From positions 1 to 28,320 of the forward strand of contig JAYMSP010001845.1 of NCBI GenBank assembly GCA_036897095.1: DNA of 28,320 bases, given 5' to 3'. Position numbers and translations under genes: made by a program. This document shows positions 11,546 through 20,319 of the stretch, one piece after another. Source of the stretch: Plantago elongata. Taxonomy: Eukaryota; Streptophyta; Magnoliopsida; Lamiales; Plantaginaceae. The notes beneath the pieces are model-generated. The model was given only the letters and a program-made list of their open reading frames with translations, made no database searches and was not told the origin of the DNA. Positions within the stretch are counted from its first letter, which is position 1. The number at the start of each line of letters is the position of its first letter.

Positions 11546-12967
11546 TTGATAAAATATAACATATACTATGTGTATTAATGTCCATGCAGCTGCCAAGAAA
11601 ACAACATATAACACTCTTTTGTCTCTTTCAAACCTCTTATTGATCTCTATCTACATAATTTCAGGTTTATCATCGCTTTGCTCATTGTTGCATTTGACTC
11701 AACATTTTTCTTTCTTCCTTCTTCTTTTCTTCTTCACCAATGATGCTCTTCTTCTACTTCTTTTTCTTCAATTTGATGAATTTATTAACCTGGTCCTTAT
11801 CAAAGTATGATTAAACCTTGTGAATGCATAAACAACATCAATGAGGAATTATTTCATGTCAAACATGATAGATGTTATGAACATAGAGTATATTAGTTAG
11901 AAGTTAGTACATATGCATAAAAACATAAGAAAATACAGTAAAAAGCAAAACACAAAAAAAATATGTCGAAATATAAAGTACAAAACGACTGTCAGATTTT
12001 GAATAAAAGCATAGGACATATTCCAGAGAACATAGGTAATATGCTTGATAGCATAGGTATTATGCTTGAAAACATAGAAAATACAGTCAAGAACAAAACT
12101 CAAGATAATATTGTAAAAAAACAGAGCACAATGATTGTCAGTTTATTCATGAAAACATAGGACATATTCTATAGAACATACGTAATATTGTTGAGAACAT
12201 AACAGACGTACGAAAGAACATGGAAACGTTGTATATCTTATTTTTTCGAATCTGAGTTCATTATTGAGGTCTGATTTTGAATGATTACACCACTAGATCA
12301 TTATGCAAGCACAATTACACCTTGTGAATGCATAAACAACAACGATCTACAATTAAAATATGAAATTATATACAAATACTTTCAGATCTACAATTTTTCG
12401 AACTTGATTTTTAAGATCTAGGTGGAATCGAAGCTATTTTATCATTTAAAACATTAATCAACCATGTAGGAGGTGGTAATCGATCATAATATCAACTATC
12501 TAGCTTGATTTCTTGATCAGATTGATTGAAAATGTTAAAAAAAAATCACAAAATCTTCGTTCAAAACATGTATAACCTTTATGCCAATTGTTGTTTTATA
12601 TATATTTTGATAGTGTGGCTGTTCAGCTTCGATATTCCGATGTGGTTGTAGCATGAAGATCGCTTCTTAGGCCCGATATAGGATTTTTCGGAGAGCTTGT
12701 TTGTAGAGAGAGGATTTTTTTTGAATCTCTAGGATTTTTATGAGCAAGAATGAATGATAATTTTCAGCCTATTTTCGGGTTATAACATATATTTATATGA
12801 CCCATTTTTTCGACCTAGTTGTTGGCCCTTGATTGGGTGGGCTTTAGGAACTAATTTTAATTTAGGGTTAATATGTAATATTATAAATTATGTATTTATG
12901 TCTCAATTAAGGGGTTGTTTATTAGAAAATTTACTTATAAATTAATTAGTAGTTAGACAAATTTCTT
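11546..12967. other. AT-rich intergenic sequence with tandem repeats
   Basis: No gene is supported. A ~24-bp word, CCTTGTGAATGCATAAACAA, occurs directly repeated near 11817 and 12320 and flanks the tandem duplication at 11919-12214. The rest is low-complexity AT-rich sequence. Confidence 0.5.
11919..12214. repeat. Two-copy tandem duplication, ~145-150-bp unit
   Basis: AAAACATAAGAAAATACAGT near 11919 recurs diverged near 12069. The CATAGGACATATTCCAGAGA block near 12011 recurs near 12155. Between them lies a 21-bp sub-repeat, AACATAGGTAATATGCTTGA and variants. Divergence and small indels show it is not recent. Confidence 0.75.
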
Positions 12968-13036
12968 CTTTTTTTTTTGAAAAACGGTTAAAGAGTCGAA
13001 CCTCCGACCTATTGACTAGAGGTGAAGCGTATTACT
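12968..13036 (-). mobile_element. Short tRNA-derived SINE (antisense copy)
   Basis: On the minus strand it reads a tRNA-like body with box-B-like GGAGGTTCGACTC, then TTTAACCGTTTTTC and an A-tail of about 11. The element is flanked by AATTTCTT on both sides (12960-12967 and 13037-13044), a perfect 8-bp target duplication that fixes its ends. The body matches the intronic copy at 22561-22647 in order and sequence. It is 5'-truncated or naturally very short. Confidence 0.8.
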
Positions 13037-13344
13037 AATTTCTTAATATAGTTTATAAATATAAATCAACTAACTTCTTCTTTAAATAATTATCCGTGAC
13101 AAAACTTATCATATGAAAATGTTAGTTTATAGATAAGCAACTTGTTATACATTTACCCAACGTGATTATTTTCAAATCTATAAATATATATTCAACGTAA
13201 AATAACTGACTAGGTCTAAAATATAAAATACTAGAGTTGTGAAAAGTCCGAGTGATGGTAACGAACTAATGATTGAATTGCAGCTACCAAAAAGTAGCAA
13301 TTCTCCCGGAAATATATTTATAGTTGCAAGTAAAATATTGATTC

Positions 13345-13457
13345 TGATTGACGAAGACCAAGAAATACATATTAAAAGATAGACTATGTCAAGATCGAGT
13401 ACACTGCATGTTGCAACTTCAAGCTAGGTCGATTGTGATTGACGAAGACCAAGAAAT
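13345..13457 (+). repeat. Duplicated 22-bp promoter word, 91 bp apart
   Basis: TGATTGACGAAGACCAAGAA occurs at 13345 and 13436, the second just upstream of the TATA box. The inverted paralogue has one clear copy (TTGACGAAGACCG) at the TATA-proximal site and only a weak trace of the distal one. It could be a regulatory module or a chance local duplication. Confidence 0.6.
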
Positions 13458-13460
13458 CCC

Positions 13461-13467
13461 TATTTAA
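13461..13467 (+). promoter_or_regulatory. TATA-like box of DUF247 gene A
   Basis: TATTTAA within CCCTATTTAAGCTACAC. The same CCCTATTTAAGCTACAC word is kept in the promoter of the inverted paralogue (minus strand, 18449-18455), and both lie about 90-100 bp before the 5' UTR splice donor. Confidence 0.6.
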
Positions 13468-13558
13468 GCTACACTTAAGAAATTCATAATAGTATAGATG
13501 CAAAATTAATACTCATCGTTTGACGCATAAATTAAGAAGAGCTAGCATTTCATCCCAG

Positions 13559-14005
13559 GTATTTTCCGTATAAATTTCAAGTTACTTCCCTATGTTTATT
13601 TTCCAATTCAATTTCTTTTTTACTTATAAAGATACATGTAGAAACTAGCTAGTTAATCATTCATAATCACAATTCAAAATTTCACATACACCACATAGCG
13701 CAAAAGTCTAGCTTAAATTATGTACTCTTGCACCTATTTGTGTTTTCTCGTGCTTTGTACAATTGTACTGGAATCGAAAATGTTATGTCACTGTTCTACA
13801 TTTCCTTTAACACTACTTGTCCCATGCATTAATTCGAATTTGATCACGAATTACTACATTGAAAAAAAATATATAAACAATATATTATAGAGGTTTATAA
13901 AGTGTAAATTCATGATGTAATGCTTTTCGTTGTGGAGTAACTTATAATTAATTGTTGATTTGTTGGCATTCACAGTTTAACACTCATGCCCTGATCAATA
14001 TGCAG
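13559..14005 (+). other. Putative 5' UTR intron of DUF247 gene A
   Basis: CAG|GTATTTTCC donor at 13558/13559 is shared with the paralogue. Acceptors are TTCACAG (ending 13975) or ATATGCAG (ending 14005). It is about 420-450 bp, roughly three times the matching intron in gene B. cDNA would decide the acceptor. Confidence 0.55.
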
Positions 14006-14071
14006 AATCAGAACAATACAATACACAGTGGTGGATAGATTTTGTCTCGATCAATAATTAACAGTTCTTCC

Positions 14072-15472
14072 ATGGAGCTCCAAAGAGATCCGAAATCTTC
14101 AATGTATATTGATATTGATACTATAAAGAGAGAATGGTTACCAGATCGACCTCGGATGCACAAAGTGTCTCTGTACCTACAGATGAAGAAGAACGAGGAG
14201 CCATCAGTTTACAAACCGATATATGTGTCGTTGGGTCCCTATCACCATGGGAAAGAAGAATTTAGTAGAGCTGAGGAATTCAAGAAGGTCTGCCTCCACT
14301 GGTGTGCAAAAGATAACGCTCGTAAGGACTATTTGTACGGCTTGGTTTTTCAAAGTGTTGATGCGATCAGAAATTGCTACGCTGATCTTTCAGTTCTCAG
14401 CAGATATGATGATCAGGCTCTAGCCTTAATGATCCTTTTGGATGCTTGTTTCATTCTAAATTTCATGAGGGCTCAAGTCTCTAAACAAACCGCCAAACTC
14501 TCCATAAATTGCCTTGGTATAGCTGCAGCCATCCCTTTCGCTGCTCGTGATATTATGGTACTCGAGAATCAAATCCCATTTTTTGTCCTTGAACTTCTAA
14601 TCCCTCAACTTCCTCGGGAGTGGAAGGCCACAAAATCAAGTTTACTTGCAGGTTTCTTCACCACGGTTTTCTCTGTGACTCTGAGTAAGGATTATGCTGT
14701 CAGTGCAAGAGAAACTGAAGCTCCACCGCTTCATTTACTTGAAGTCTGTTGGAGAGTGATGGTAGAGAAACAGTCAACCGACAAGCACAACAATAAAGAG
14801 ATCAAAGTTTCATCATCACGGAGTTGGCCACTTTATCCGGCAATAAAGAAGATGATTGCTAAGTACGCACCAAAGGGCTCATCCAAGCAATATACTAGTC
14901 ACTACATTACCTGTCCATCAGCTGCGTATTTAAAATCCAAGGGCATTCACTTTAAGCTAAGTTCTTCTCGCTCTCTCAAGGATGTCAAATTTACATCATA
15001 TGCCTTTAATGGCATACTTGAACTCCCTGCTTGTTACGTGTCGAATATGGCATTTGTGTACCTTGCTAACCTGATAGCTTATGAAATAGCTCCTAATAAT
15101 GGGGATAACTCGCCTGACCTCACCATGCTGTCCTATGCATGTTTTCTGAAATTACTGATCCAGACTTCTGCTGATGTTATTGAGTTACGGGACAAGGGAA
15201 TATTGCGCCTTAATAGATCTGCAAACCATGAGCAAGTGTTACAGTTATTCAGAAGCATCGAGACGTTTCATCTCCGTGACAAACTTATGTATCAAGATGT
15301 CATGCATAGAGTTGGAAACCACTGTAACAACAAGGCTAAGACGTGGATGGCTGATCTTATTCACGGTAATCTTAGAAATCCGTGGACCATCACTGCCTTG
15401 GTCTCTGCAAGTCTTCTTCTCATCTTGACTTTATTACAGACTTTGTATACCATACGTCAAGCTTATCCTTAG
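14072..15472 (+). CDS. DUF247 family protein A
   Basis: A 466-residue plant DUF247 (PF03140) protein, the usual family length. Seen: S-L-G-P-Y-H-H-G at residues 53-60, D-x-x-V-L-E-N-Q-I-P-F-F-V-L at about 160-173, and one hydrophobic segment at about 438-461 with a short tail, suggesting a C-terminally anchored membrane protein. I start at the ATG at 14072. The frame is open a little further upstream to an in-frame TAG at 14036, but with no ATG. A 5' UTR intron is likely: donor GT at 13559, acceptor AG at 13975 or 14005. The coding part is one exon, as is common in the family. A close inverted paralogue lies at 16743-18137. The biochemical role of the family is unknown; in grasses DUF247 members are self-incompatibility determinants, but nothing here shows such a role. 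Confidence 0.93.
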   Translation: MELQRDPKSSMYIDIDTIKREWLPDRPRMHKVSLYLQMKKNEEPSVYKPIYVSLGPYHHGKEEFSRAEEFKKVCLHWCAKDNARKDYLYGLVFQSVDAIRNCYADLSVLSRYDDQALALMILLDACFILNFMRAQVSKQTAKLSINCLGIAAAIPFAARDIMVLENQIPFFVLELLIPQLPREWKATKSSLLAGFFTTVFSVTLSKDYAVSARETEAPPLHLLEVCWRVMVEKQSTDKHNNKEIKVSSSRSWPLYPAIKKMIAKYAPKGSSKQYTSHYITCPSAAYLKSKGIHFKLSSSRSLKDVKFTSYAFNGILELPACYVSNMAFVYLANLIAYEIAPNNGDNSPDLTMLSYACFLKLLIQTSADVIELRDKGILRLNRSANHEQVLQLFRSIETFHLRDKLMYQDVMHRVGNHCNNKAKTWMADLIHGNLRNPWTITALVSASLLLILTLLQTLYTIRQAYP

Positions 15473-15499
15473 TAACTACTAATAATGTACAAGTTACAA

Positions 15500-15552
15500 C
15501 CATGGTTGTCTCTTGAATGACTCTCAAAAAAAAAAAAAAACCATGGTTGTCT
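15500..15552 (+). mobile_element. A-tailed micro-retroposon insertion with 12-bp target duplication
   Basis: CCATGGTTGTCT occurs at 15500-15511 and again at 15541-15552, flanking only CTTGAATGACTCTC plus about 15 A. The paralogue 3' UTR (minus strand, near 16725) has a single CCATGGTTGT followed by a TTAAGCTG-like continuation, i.e. the empty site. This is the layout left by L1/SINE-type target-primed retroposition of a heavily 5'-truncated RNA. It lies in the 3' UTR of DUF247 gene A. Confidence 0.75.
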
Positions 15553-15604
15553 TAAGCTAGCTGCATTTTATAAACAGATATGTTGTGCTATCTGCTGTTA
15601 GTTT

Positions 15605-16640
15605 ATGATAAATCTGTATCTATCAACACTTATTCCAGATGGTTGTATATATGGTTAACATATCAAACAAAGATCTCAATATTTAATACTTATATGATTA
15701 AAATTGTTTTAAAGTCACAGAAACTAAGCTAATCTGATGCATGTGCACATAAAGCTGCCATTTTTCTCAAAGAATGATGCAAGGCTCATGGTCTAAAAAA
15801 TGACAGGATACTCTACCTCTAATGCAAGTTAAACTATATCATGTTTCCAATCAAATAACCACGAAAACTAAATTGCTTATCTGGATGCATAGTACAACAA
15901 AATCAAATCAAATCAAGTTCTAATAGATTAATACAAGTAGAGCCACAGATTTATACTGCAGCAAAATCAAATTGAAACATTAACCATCTCAATCAGTATG
16001 ATGAGAATCAAAGCAACTGGTTAACTTGCCCTTTTTGTGTTTTTCTCTAGTAGTAGTAGTTTAGAGCTTTCCTCCATCCTTGTGTGCGATATAAATTTTG
16101 ATTTATTGTATACTGAGCATTGCATTTCTTCTTGGCGCTCAGCATATACTGTTCGATATATATGTAATCTTTGGCTTCAGTTAAAGGCTTCCTGGATCTG
16201 GGACTATGTATTGGTTTAATCACCCATTCTCGTCTAGAAATTGTTCTGATGTTCTGTTTTAGTATCTACTATGTTTTCTAAAGCAGGAGATATGTTTATC
16301 CACTATGCAATGTGTCGCTGAAGAATCTTTGAGATGGTTTATAGAACTTGATTTGATTTCATTTTGTTGTAGTATGTATCCGGATAAGCAATTCAGTTTC
16401 TGTGGTAATTTAACTGAAAATGTGATTAGTAGTTCAACTTGCATTAAAGGCCAGTATCCTGCCATTTTGAGGCCATATATAAGACCGGTAGGTAAGTTGA
16501 TCAAATGTCATCTTTATGTGCATATCTTGTCTATTTTGTTTCTGGATGCAGAGTTGTTCAGGATATTTGAATTGCAGCTGATTTATCTTTTTCGTACATG
16601 TTTGGATATAGAGAGAAGACAAGAATGATTCAGGAAGAAC
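15605..16640. other. Spacer between the inverted DUF247 arms
   Basis: About 1 kb with no inverted homology between its two ends. It holds the second copy of a dispersed repeat (16189-16312). Two overlapping open frames of ~80-107 codons on opposite strands near 16259-16736 have no family resemblance and are probably chance. Both convergent genes should terminate in or beside this spacer. Confidence 0.6.
16189..16312 (+). repeat. Dispersed repeat, copy 2
   Basis: Same block order as 9568-9670 (TTCCTGGAT, TTGGTTTAATCACCC, TCTCGTCTAGAA, ATGTTTATCC), with an extra ~25-30 bp in the middle. It lies between the two DUF247 arms. Confidence 0.75.
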
Positions 16641-16742
16641 AACTAACAGCAAATAGCACATCAATTTGTCGGCAGCAGAACATCTGTTTAATATTACACA
16701 TAGGTACAGCTTAAGTAAACAACCATGGTTGTACATTAGTAA

Positions 16743-18137
16743 CTAAGGATATGCTTGATGAATGGTATAAAAAGTCTGTAATAGAGTCAGGATAAGAATA
16801 AGACTTGCAGAGAACAAGGCAGTAATAGTCCATGGATTCTTTAGATTGCAGTGAACAAGATCAGCCATCCATGTCTTAGCCTTGTTGTTACAGTGGATTC
16901 CGACTCTATGCATGACATCTTGATACATATGTTTGTCACGGAGATGAAAAGTCTCGATATTTCTGAATAACTTTACCACTTGCTCATGGTTTGCAAATCT
17001 ATTAAGACGCAATATTCCCTTGTCCTGTAACTCAATAACATCAGCAGGGGTCTGGATCAATAATTTCAGAAAACATGCATAAGACAGCATGGTGAGGTCA
17101 GGCGAGTTATTCCCATCATTAGGAGCTATTTCATAAGCTATCATGTTGGCTAGGTAGGCAAACGCCATATTGGACACGTAACAAGCAGGGAGTTCAAGTA
17201 CGCCTTTCAAGGCATATGAAGTAAATTTGACATCCTTGAGAGAGTGCGAAGAACTTAGCTTAAAGTTAATGCCCATGGTTTTTAAATACGCTGCTGATGG
17301 ACAAGTAATGTAGTCACTAGCATATTCCTTGGATGAGCCCGAGTAATTAGCAATCTTCTTCTTTACTGCTGAGTAAAGTGGCCAACTCCGTGATGGTGAA
17401 ACTTTGATCAGTTCTTCATTGCTTTGCTTGGTGACTGAATGTTTCTCTACTAGCACTCTCCAACAGGCTTCAAGTAAATGAAGCGGAGGTGCTTCAATTT
17501 CTCTTGGAATAACTGCATAGTCCTCGCTCACAGACAAAACCACAGTGAAGAAGCCTCGAAGTAAACTTGTTTCTGCCTCCCACTCCAGAGGAACTTGAGG
17601 GATTAGAAGTTTAAGGACAAAAAATGGGATTTGATTCTCGAGTACCATAATGTCACGAGCAGCTAAAGGGAGGGCTGCAGCTACACCGAGACAATGATAC
17701 GAGTGTTTGGCGGTTTCATCAGAGACACGAGTCCTCATGAAATTGATAATGAAACAAGCATCCAATAGCATCATTAGCGCTAGAGCCTCATCATCGTATC
17801 TGCTGAGAACCGAAATATCAGAGTAGCAATCTCTGATTTCATCAACCCTTTCAAAAACCAAGTTGTACAAATAGTCCTTACGAGCATTATCTTCATTTGC
17901 ACACCAGTGGAGACAGAGTTTCTTGAATTGCTCAACTCTACGGAATTCTTCTTTTCCGTGGTGATAGGGACCCAACGACACAGATATTGGTTCGTAAACT
18001 GATGGCTCCTCGTTCTTCTTCACCTGTAGATATAGAGACACTTTGTGCATCCGAGATCGCTCTGGTAACCAGTCGTTCTTTACAGTATCAATGTCAATAT
18101 ACATTGATGATTTCAGAAGATCGCATTGGAGCCCCAT
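16743..18137 (-). CDS. DUF247 family protein B
   Basis: A 464-residue DUF247 (PF03140) protein. By eye about four residues in five are identical to protein A, with the same landmarks: S-L-G-P-Y-H-H-G near residue 55, V-L-E-N-Q-I-P-F-F-V-L in the middle, and a C-terminal hydrophobic anchor ending in Q-A-Y-P. I start at the ATG at 18137, the position matching gene A; upstream the frame lacks an ATG before a TAA. The reading frame is intact end to end. A 5' UTR intron is likely (donor GT at 18356-18355, acceptor AG just above 18214 or 18202), only ~145-155 bp. It is convergent with gene A. Small in-frame indels between A and B show both stayed under coding constraint after duplication. Function unknown. 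Confidence 0.93.
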   Translation of the reverse strand: MGLQCDLLKSSMYIDIDTVKNDWLPERSRMHKVSLYLQVKKNEEPSVYEPISVSLGPYHHGKEEFRRVEQFKKLCLHWCANEDNARKDYLYNLVFERVDEIRDCYSDISVLSRYDDEALALMMLLDACFIINFMRTRVSDETAKHSYHCLGVAAALPLAARDIMVLENQIPFFVLKLLIPQVPLEWEAETSLLRGFFTVVLSVSEDYAVIPREIEAPPLHLLEACWRVLVEKHSVTKQSNEELIKVSPSRSWPLYSAVKKKIANYSGSSKEYASDYITCPSAAYLKTMGINFKLSSSHSLKDVKFTSYALKGVLELPACYVSNMAFAYLANMIAYEIAPNDGNNSPDLTMLSYACFLKLLIQTPADVIELQDKGILRLNRFANHEQVVKLFRNIETFHLRDKHMYQDVMHRVGIHCNNKAKTWMADLVHCNLKNPWTITALFSASLILILTLLQTFYTIHQAYP

Positions 18138-18202
18138 CGAAGAACTGTTGATTATCGATCGACACAAAATCCACCACTGTATTGTGCTGTTCAATTCTGC
18201 TT

Positions 18203-18356
18203 CTGCAGTTTAGGCTGAGAATACCAACAAATCAACAATTGTAAGTTATAACGGAAAAACATTTGATAAAATTATATCGGATTAAGTAGTACACTTTAAT
18301 CAACAATTTTATTATATATATTTCTAAATGTAAGTAAAAATTTATAAGGAAAATAC
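18203..18356 (-). other. Putative 5' UTR intron of DUF247 gene B
   Basis: Donor TCAG|GTATTTTCC matches that of gene A. The acceptor is TTCTCAG or CTGCAG. At about 145-155 bp it is much shorter than the equivalent intron of gene A. Confidence 0.55.
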
Positions 18357-18448
18357 CTGAGCGGATTTGCAATGTAATACTCTTCTTAATTTATACGTCA
18401 AACAAAGACTATTTTCGATCTTATTTCGTATGAATTTCTTGGTGTAGC

Positions 18449-18455
18449 TTAAATA
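18449..18455 (-). promoter_or_regulatory. TATA-like box of DUF247 gene B
   Basis: Minus-strand TATTTAA inside CCCTATTTAAGCTACAC, the same word and place as in gene A. Confidence 0.6.
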
Positions 18456-19233
18456 GGGATTTATCGGTCTTCGTCAATGACAATCGACCTACATGCAAAG
18501 CTGCGTCGTACTTGATCTCAATCTAGTATATGTTTAATATGGATTTCTTGTTCTTTTACTTGCCGCTGAATTTCTAGGAGACTTGCTACTTGCTAATTGC
18601 AGTTTAATTATTAGTTCGTACCAACTTACCATGCATCAAGACCTTTTAATATTTCCCATTTTAGTGTTTTTATTAATTTTTAGACAGAATCAAGTTGTGT
18701 GTTAGAATCAAGTTGTACAGTTGTGTGTTGACTATATTCTTACCGATGATCTACACACTACACTCATACTTTAGAATAGGACGTCTTCAGAATTCCTCTC
18801 TAATGAAAATATATTTCTTCTAAGATTTTTGTATTTATTAGTTAAGAGTAAGATTTAATAGAAAATATGAGAGATCTATAATGAAGTAAGTAACGTTAGC
18901 TTGGTGTGGGTGGTTTCTTAGAAATTTAGTTTTAATGTATTTTATACGACGTTTAGTTCTTTTTAAAAGAGGGTTTACGTGCATTTTTTATATGTTTAAT
19001 GTATATATATAATATTATTAAATATTATATGGATGTTTATAAGGAATTGTGTCACATCAATAGAGAACTCTAAGGAGTAAAATTATTATATTTTCTTTAT
19101 TTCGGAATTCATTTCTCATTAATTAGAGTATAACTTGTAAGATAAAGTGAATAAATGAAAGATTTTTTATAAAATAAAAAAATATTATTTATTTAAGATA
19201 GAAAAGTTAAATATGAGAGAAGTTAAACACAAA

Positions 19234-19456
19234 ATCTTAAGAGAGACGGTCTCTATCTAGAGAGTGTCCACATTATCAATAAAACAATTTATGTTATCAA
19301 TTAAAATGGTTATGTTGTTAATGAAATAAGTCTTGTTATAATATAAAAAGATTCAATGCTGAAAACAGGTGTGTTTTGATTAACATCATAAATAATTTTA
19401 TTAATAGTTTAGGTCCTTTTTTAGATAAATTATTTAGAGACCGTCTTTTTGAAGAT
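19234..19456. mobile_element. MITE-like element with GAGACGGTCTC ends
   Basis: The left end ATCTTAAGAGAGACGGTCTC and the inverted right end ATCTTCAAAAAGACGGTCTC match over ~25 bp with few differences. The 223-bp interior is AT-rich and non-coding. No clear target duplication could be assigned, so the superfamily stays open. Confidence 0.5.
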
Positions 19457-19796
19457 TGTTTTATGTTAAAATAAAAATTAAGAAATGAAAAGTTGAATTT
19501 AAAATGAAAAATTGGGAGTTGAGTTTGTGGAGCATAGTCAACATACTACAACAGGAAGACACATACTGGAGTCAAACATGAACACCACAAAAATTTAGAA
19601 GATCAGACAAAAGTTTACATATACTGGAATACTTAATTAGTTTTGTACTTTTAATTTTCTCTACAATGTCCTCGTAAAAAAGAGAGATGTTTTCTAAATG
19701 TACAATTAGACTATACTAATGAAACGACTCATTATTCCATCAATTAATTATGGACCTTTTTCTTTTTCTTTCTAGCTCATCAGTTCCAAACGATTA

Positions 19797-19955
19797 TGGG
19801 CGGATTGACATGGCAATTAAATGACCATTTAGATGGAATTTTGATGAAATTGTGTTTGGAATGAAATTGAAATGGAATATTTAAAGTGTATTTTAGGCCA
19901 AATCACTATTCATCGAACCAAATGAGAGTATTTAAATGATTGGCCAATCAGCTCC
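19797..19955. mobile_element. Tourist-like MITE (PIF/Harbinger type), copy 1
   Basis: Left end TGGGCGGATTG and right end CCAATCAGCTCC form imperfect terminal inverted repeats. TTA lies on both sides (19794-19796 and 19956-19958), the TWA target duplication typical of PIF/Harbinger. Its ends and interior resemble the elements at 24434 and 24742. Confidence 0.65.
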
Positions 19956-20319
19956 TTATGATCATCAACTATAAATAAATTTCTTATATCAATATTAAGT
20001 TTTTCAAATTAGGTAGCTTCTCAAATATCCTCGTGAGGCTTGCACATAGCAACCCTTATGGTCTCTCATAAGCCAAAACATAGACATGGTGTCAAATGTA
20101 TTCGAAAATTATATTTCCTCGATTTCACTAAAATGTTTTCTCATTTTAGACGTTTCTGACATTCACTTAAATGAAAACTGATACCATCACTTATATTTAC
20201 TATATTAAATAATATAATAAATCTCTAAAATATCTTGTTAAAGTGCTACTTCTACTTTGAACGAGGTCTAAGCAAATTACTATTATTTAATTATTTTTGG
20301 TTGTGTTTGTTGCTTACAG

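Larger units (their letters stand above)
13256..15604 (+). repeat. Left arm of inverted DUF247-gene duplication
   Basis: Read inverted, it matches 16641-18630 across promoter, 5' UTR, coding exon and 3' UTR. The homology starts around GGTAACGAACTAAT and ends around TCTGCTGTTAGTT. The left arm is about 360 bp longer, mainly because its 5' UTR intron is longer and it holds extra promoter and retroposon sequence. Confidence 0.85.
16641..18630 (-). repeat. Right arm of inverted DUF247-gene duplication
   Basis: Inverted partner of 13256-15604. Homology covers the 3' UTR (the CCATGGTTGT region and TTTGCTGTTAGTT), the whole coding exon, the 5' UTR and about 200 bp of promoter beyond the TATA-like box. 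Confidence 0.85.
18631..20280. other. AT-rich intergenic sequence with two MITEs
   Basis: No gene is recognised. It contains inverted-repeat elements at 19234-19456 and 19797-19955, and a small local duplication of AGAATCAAGTTGT near 18685-18715. Confidence 0.5.

Noticed and set aside
14042-14071. Longer DUF247 A protein starting at a TTG codon
   Set aside because: TTG is not a normal plant start, and the first ATG at 14072 matches the start position in the paralogue. The 5' match between copies is explained by duplicated 5' UTR.
16259-16736. Overlapping open frames on both strands in the DUF247 spacer
   Set aside because: They overlap each other, partly run into the 3' UTR of gene B, and show no domain or motif.
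18138-18194. 19-residue N-terminal extension of DUF247 B from TTG
   Set aside because: Same reasoning: no ATG upstream of 18137 in frame before a stop.
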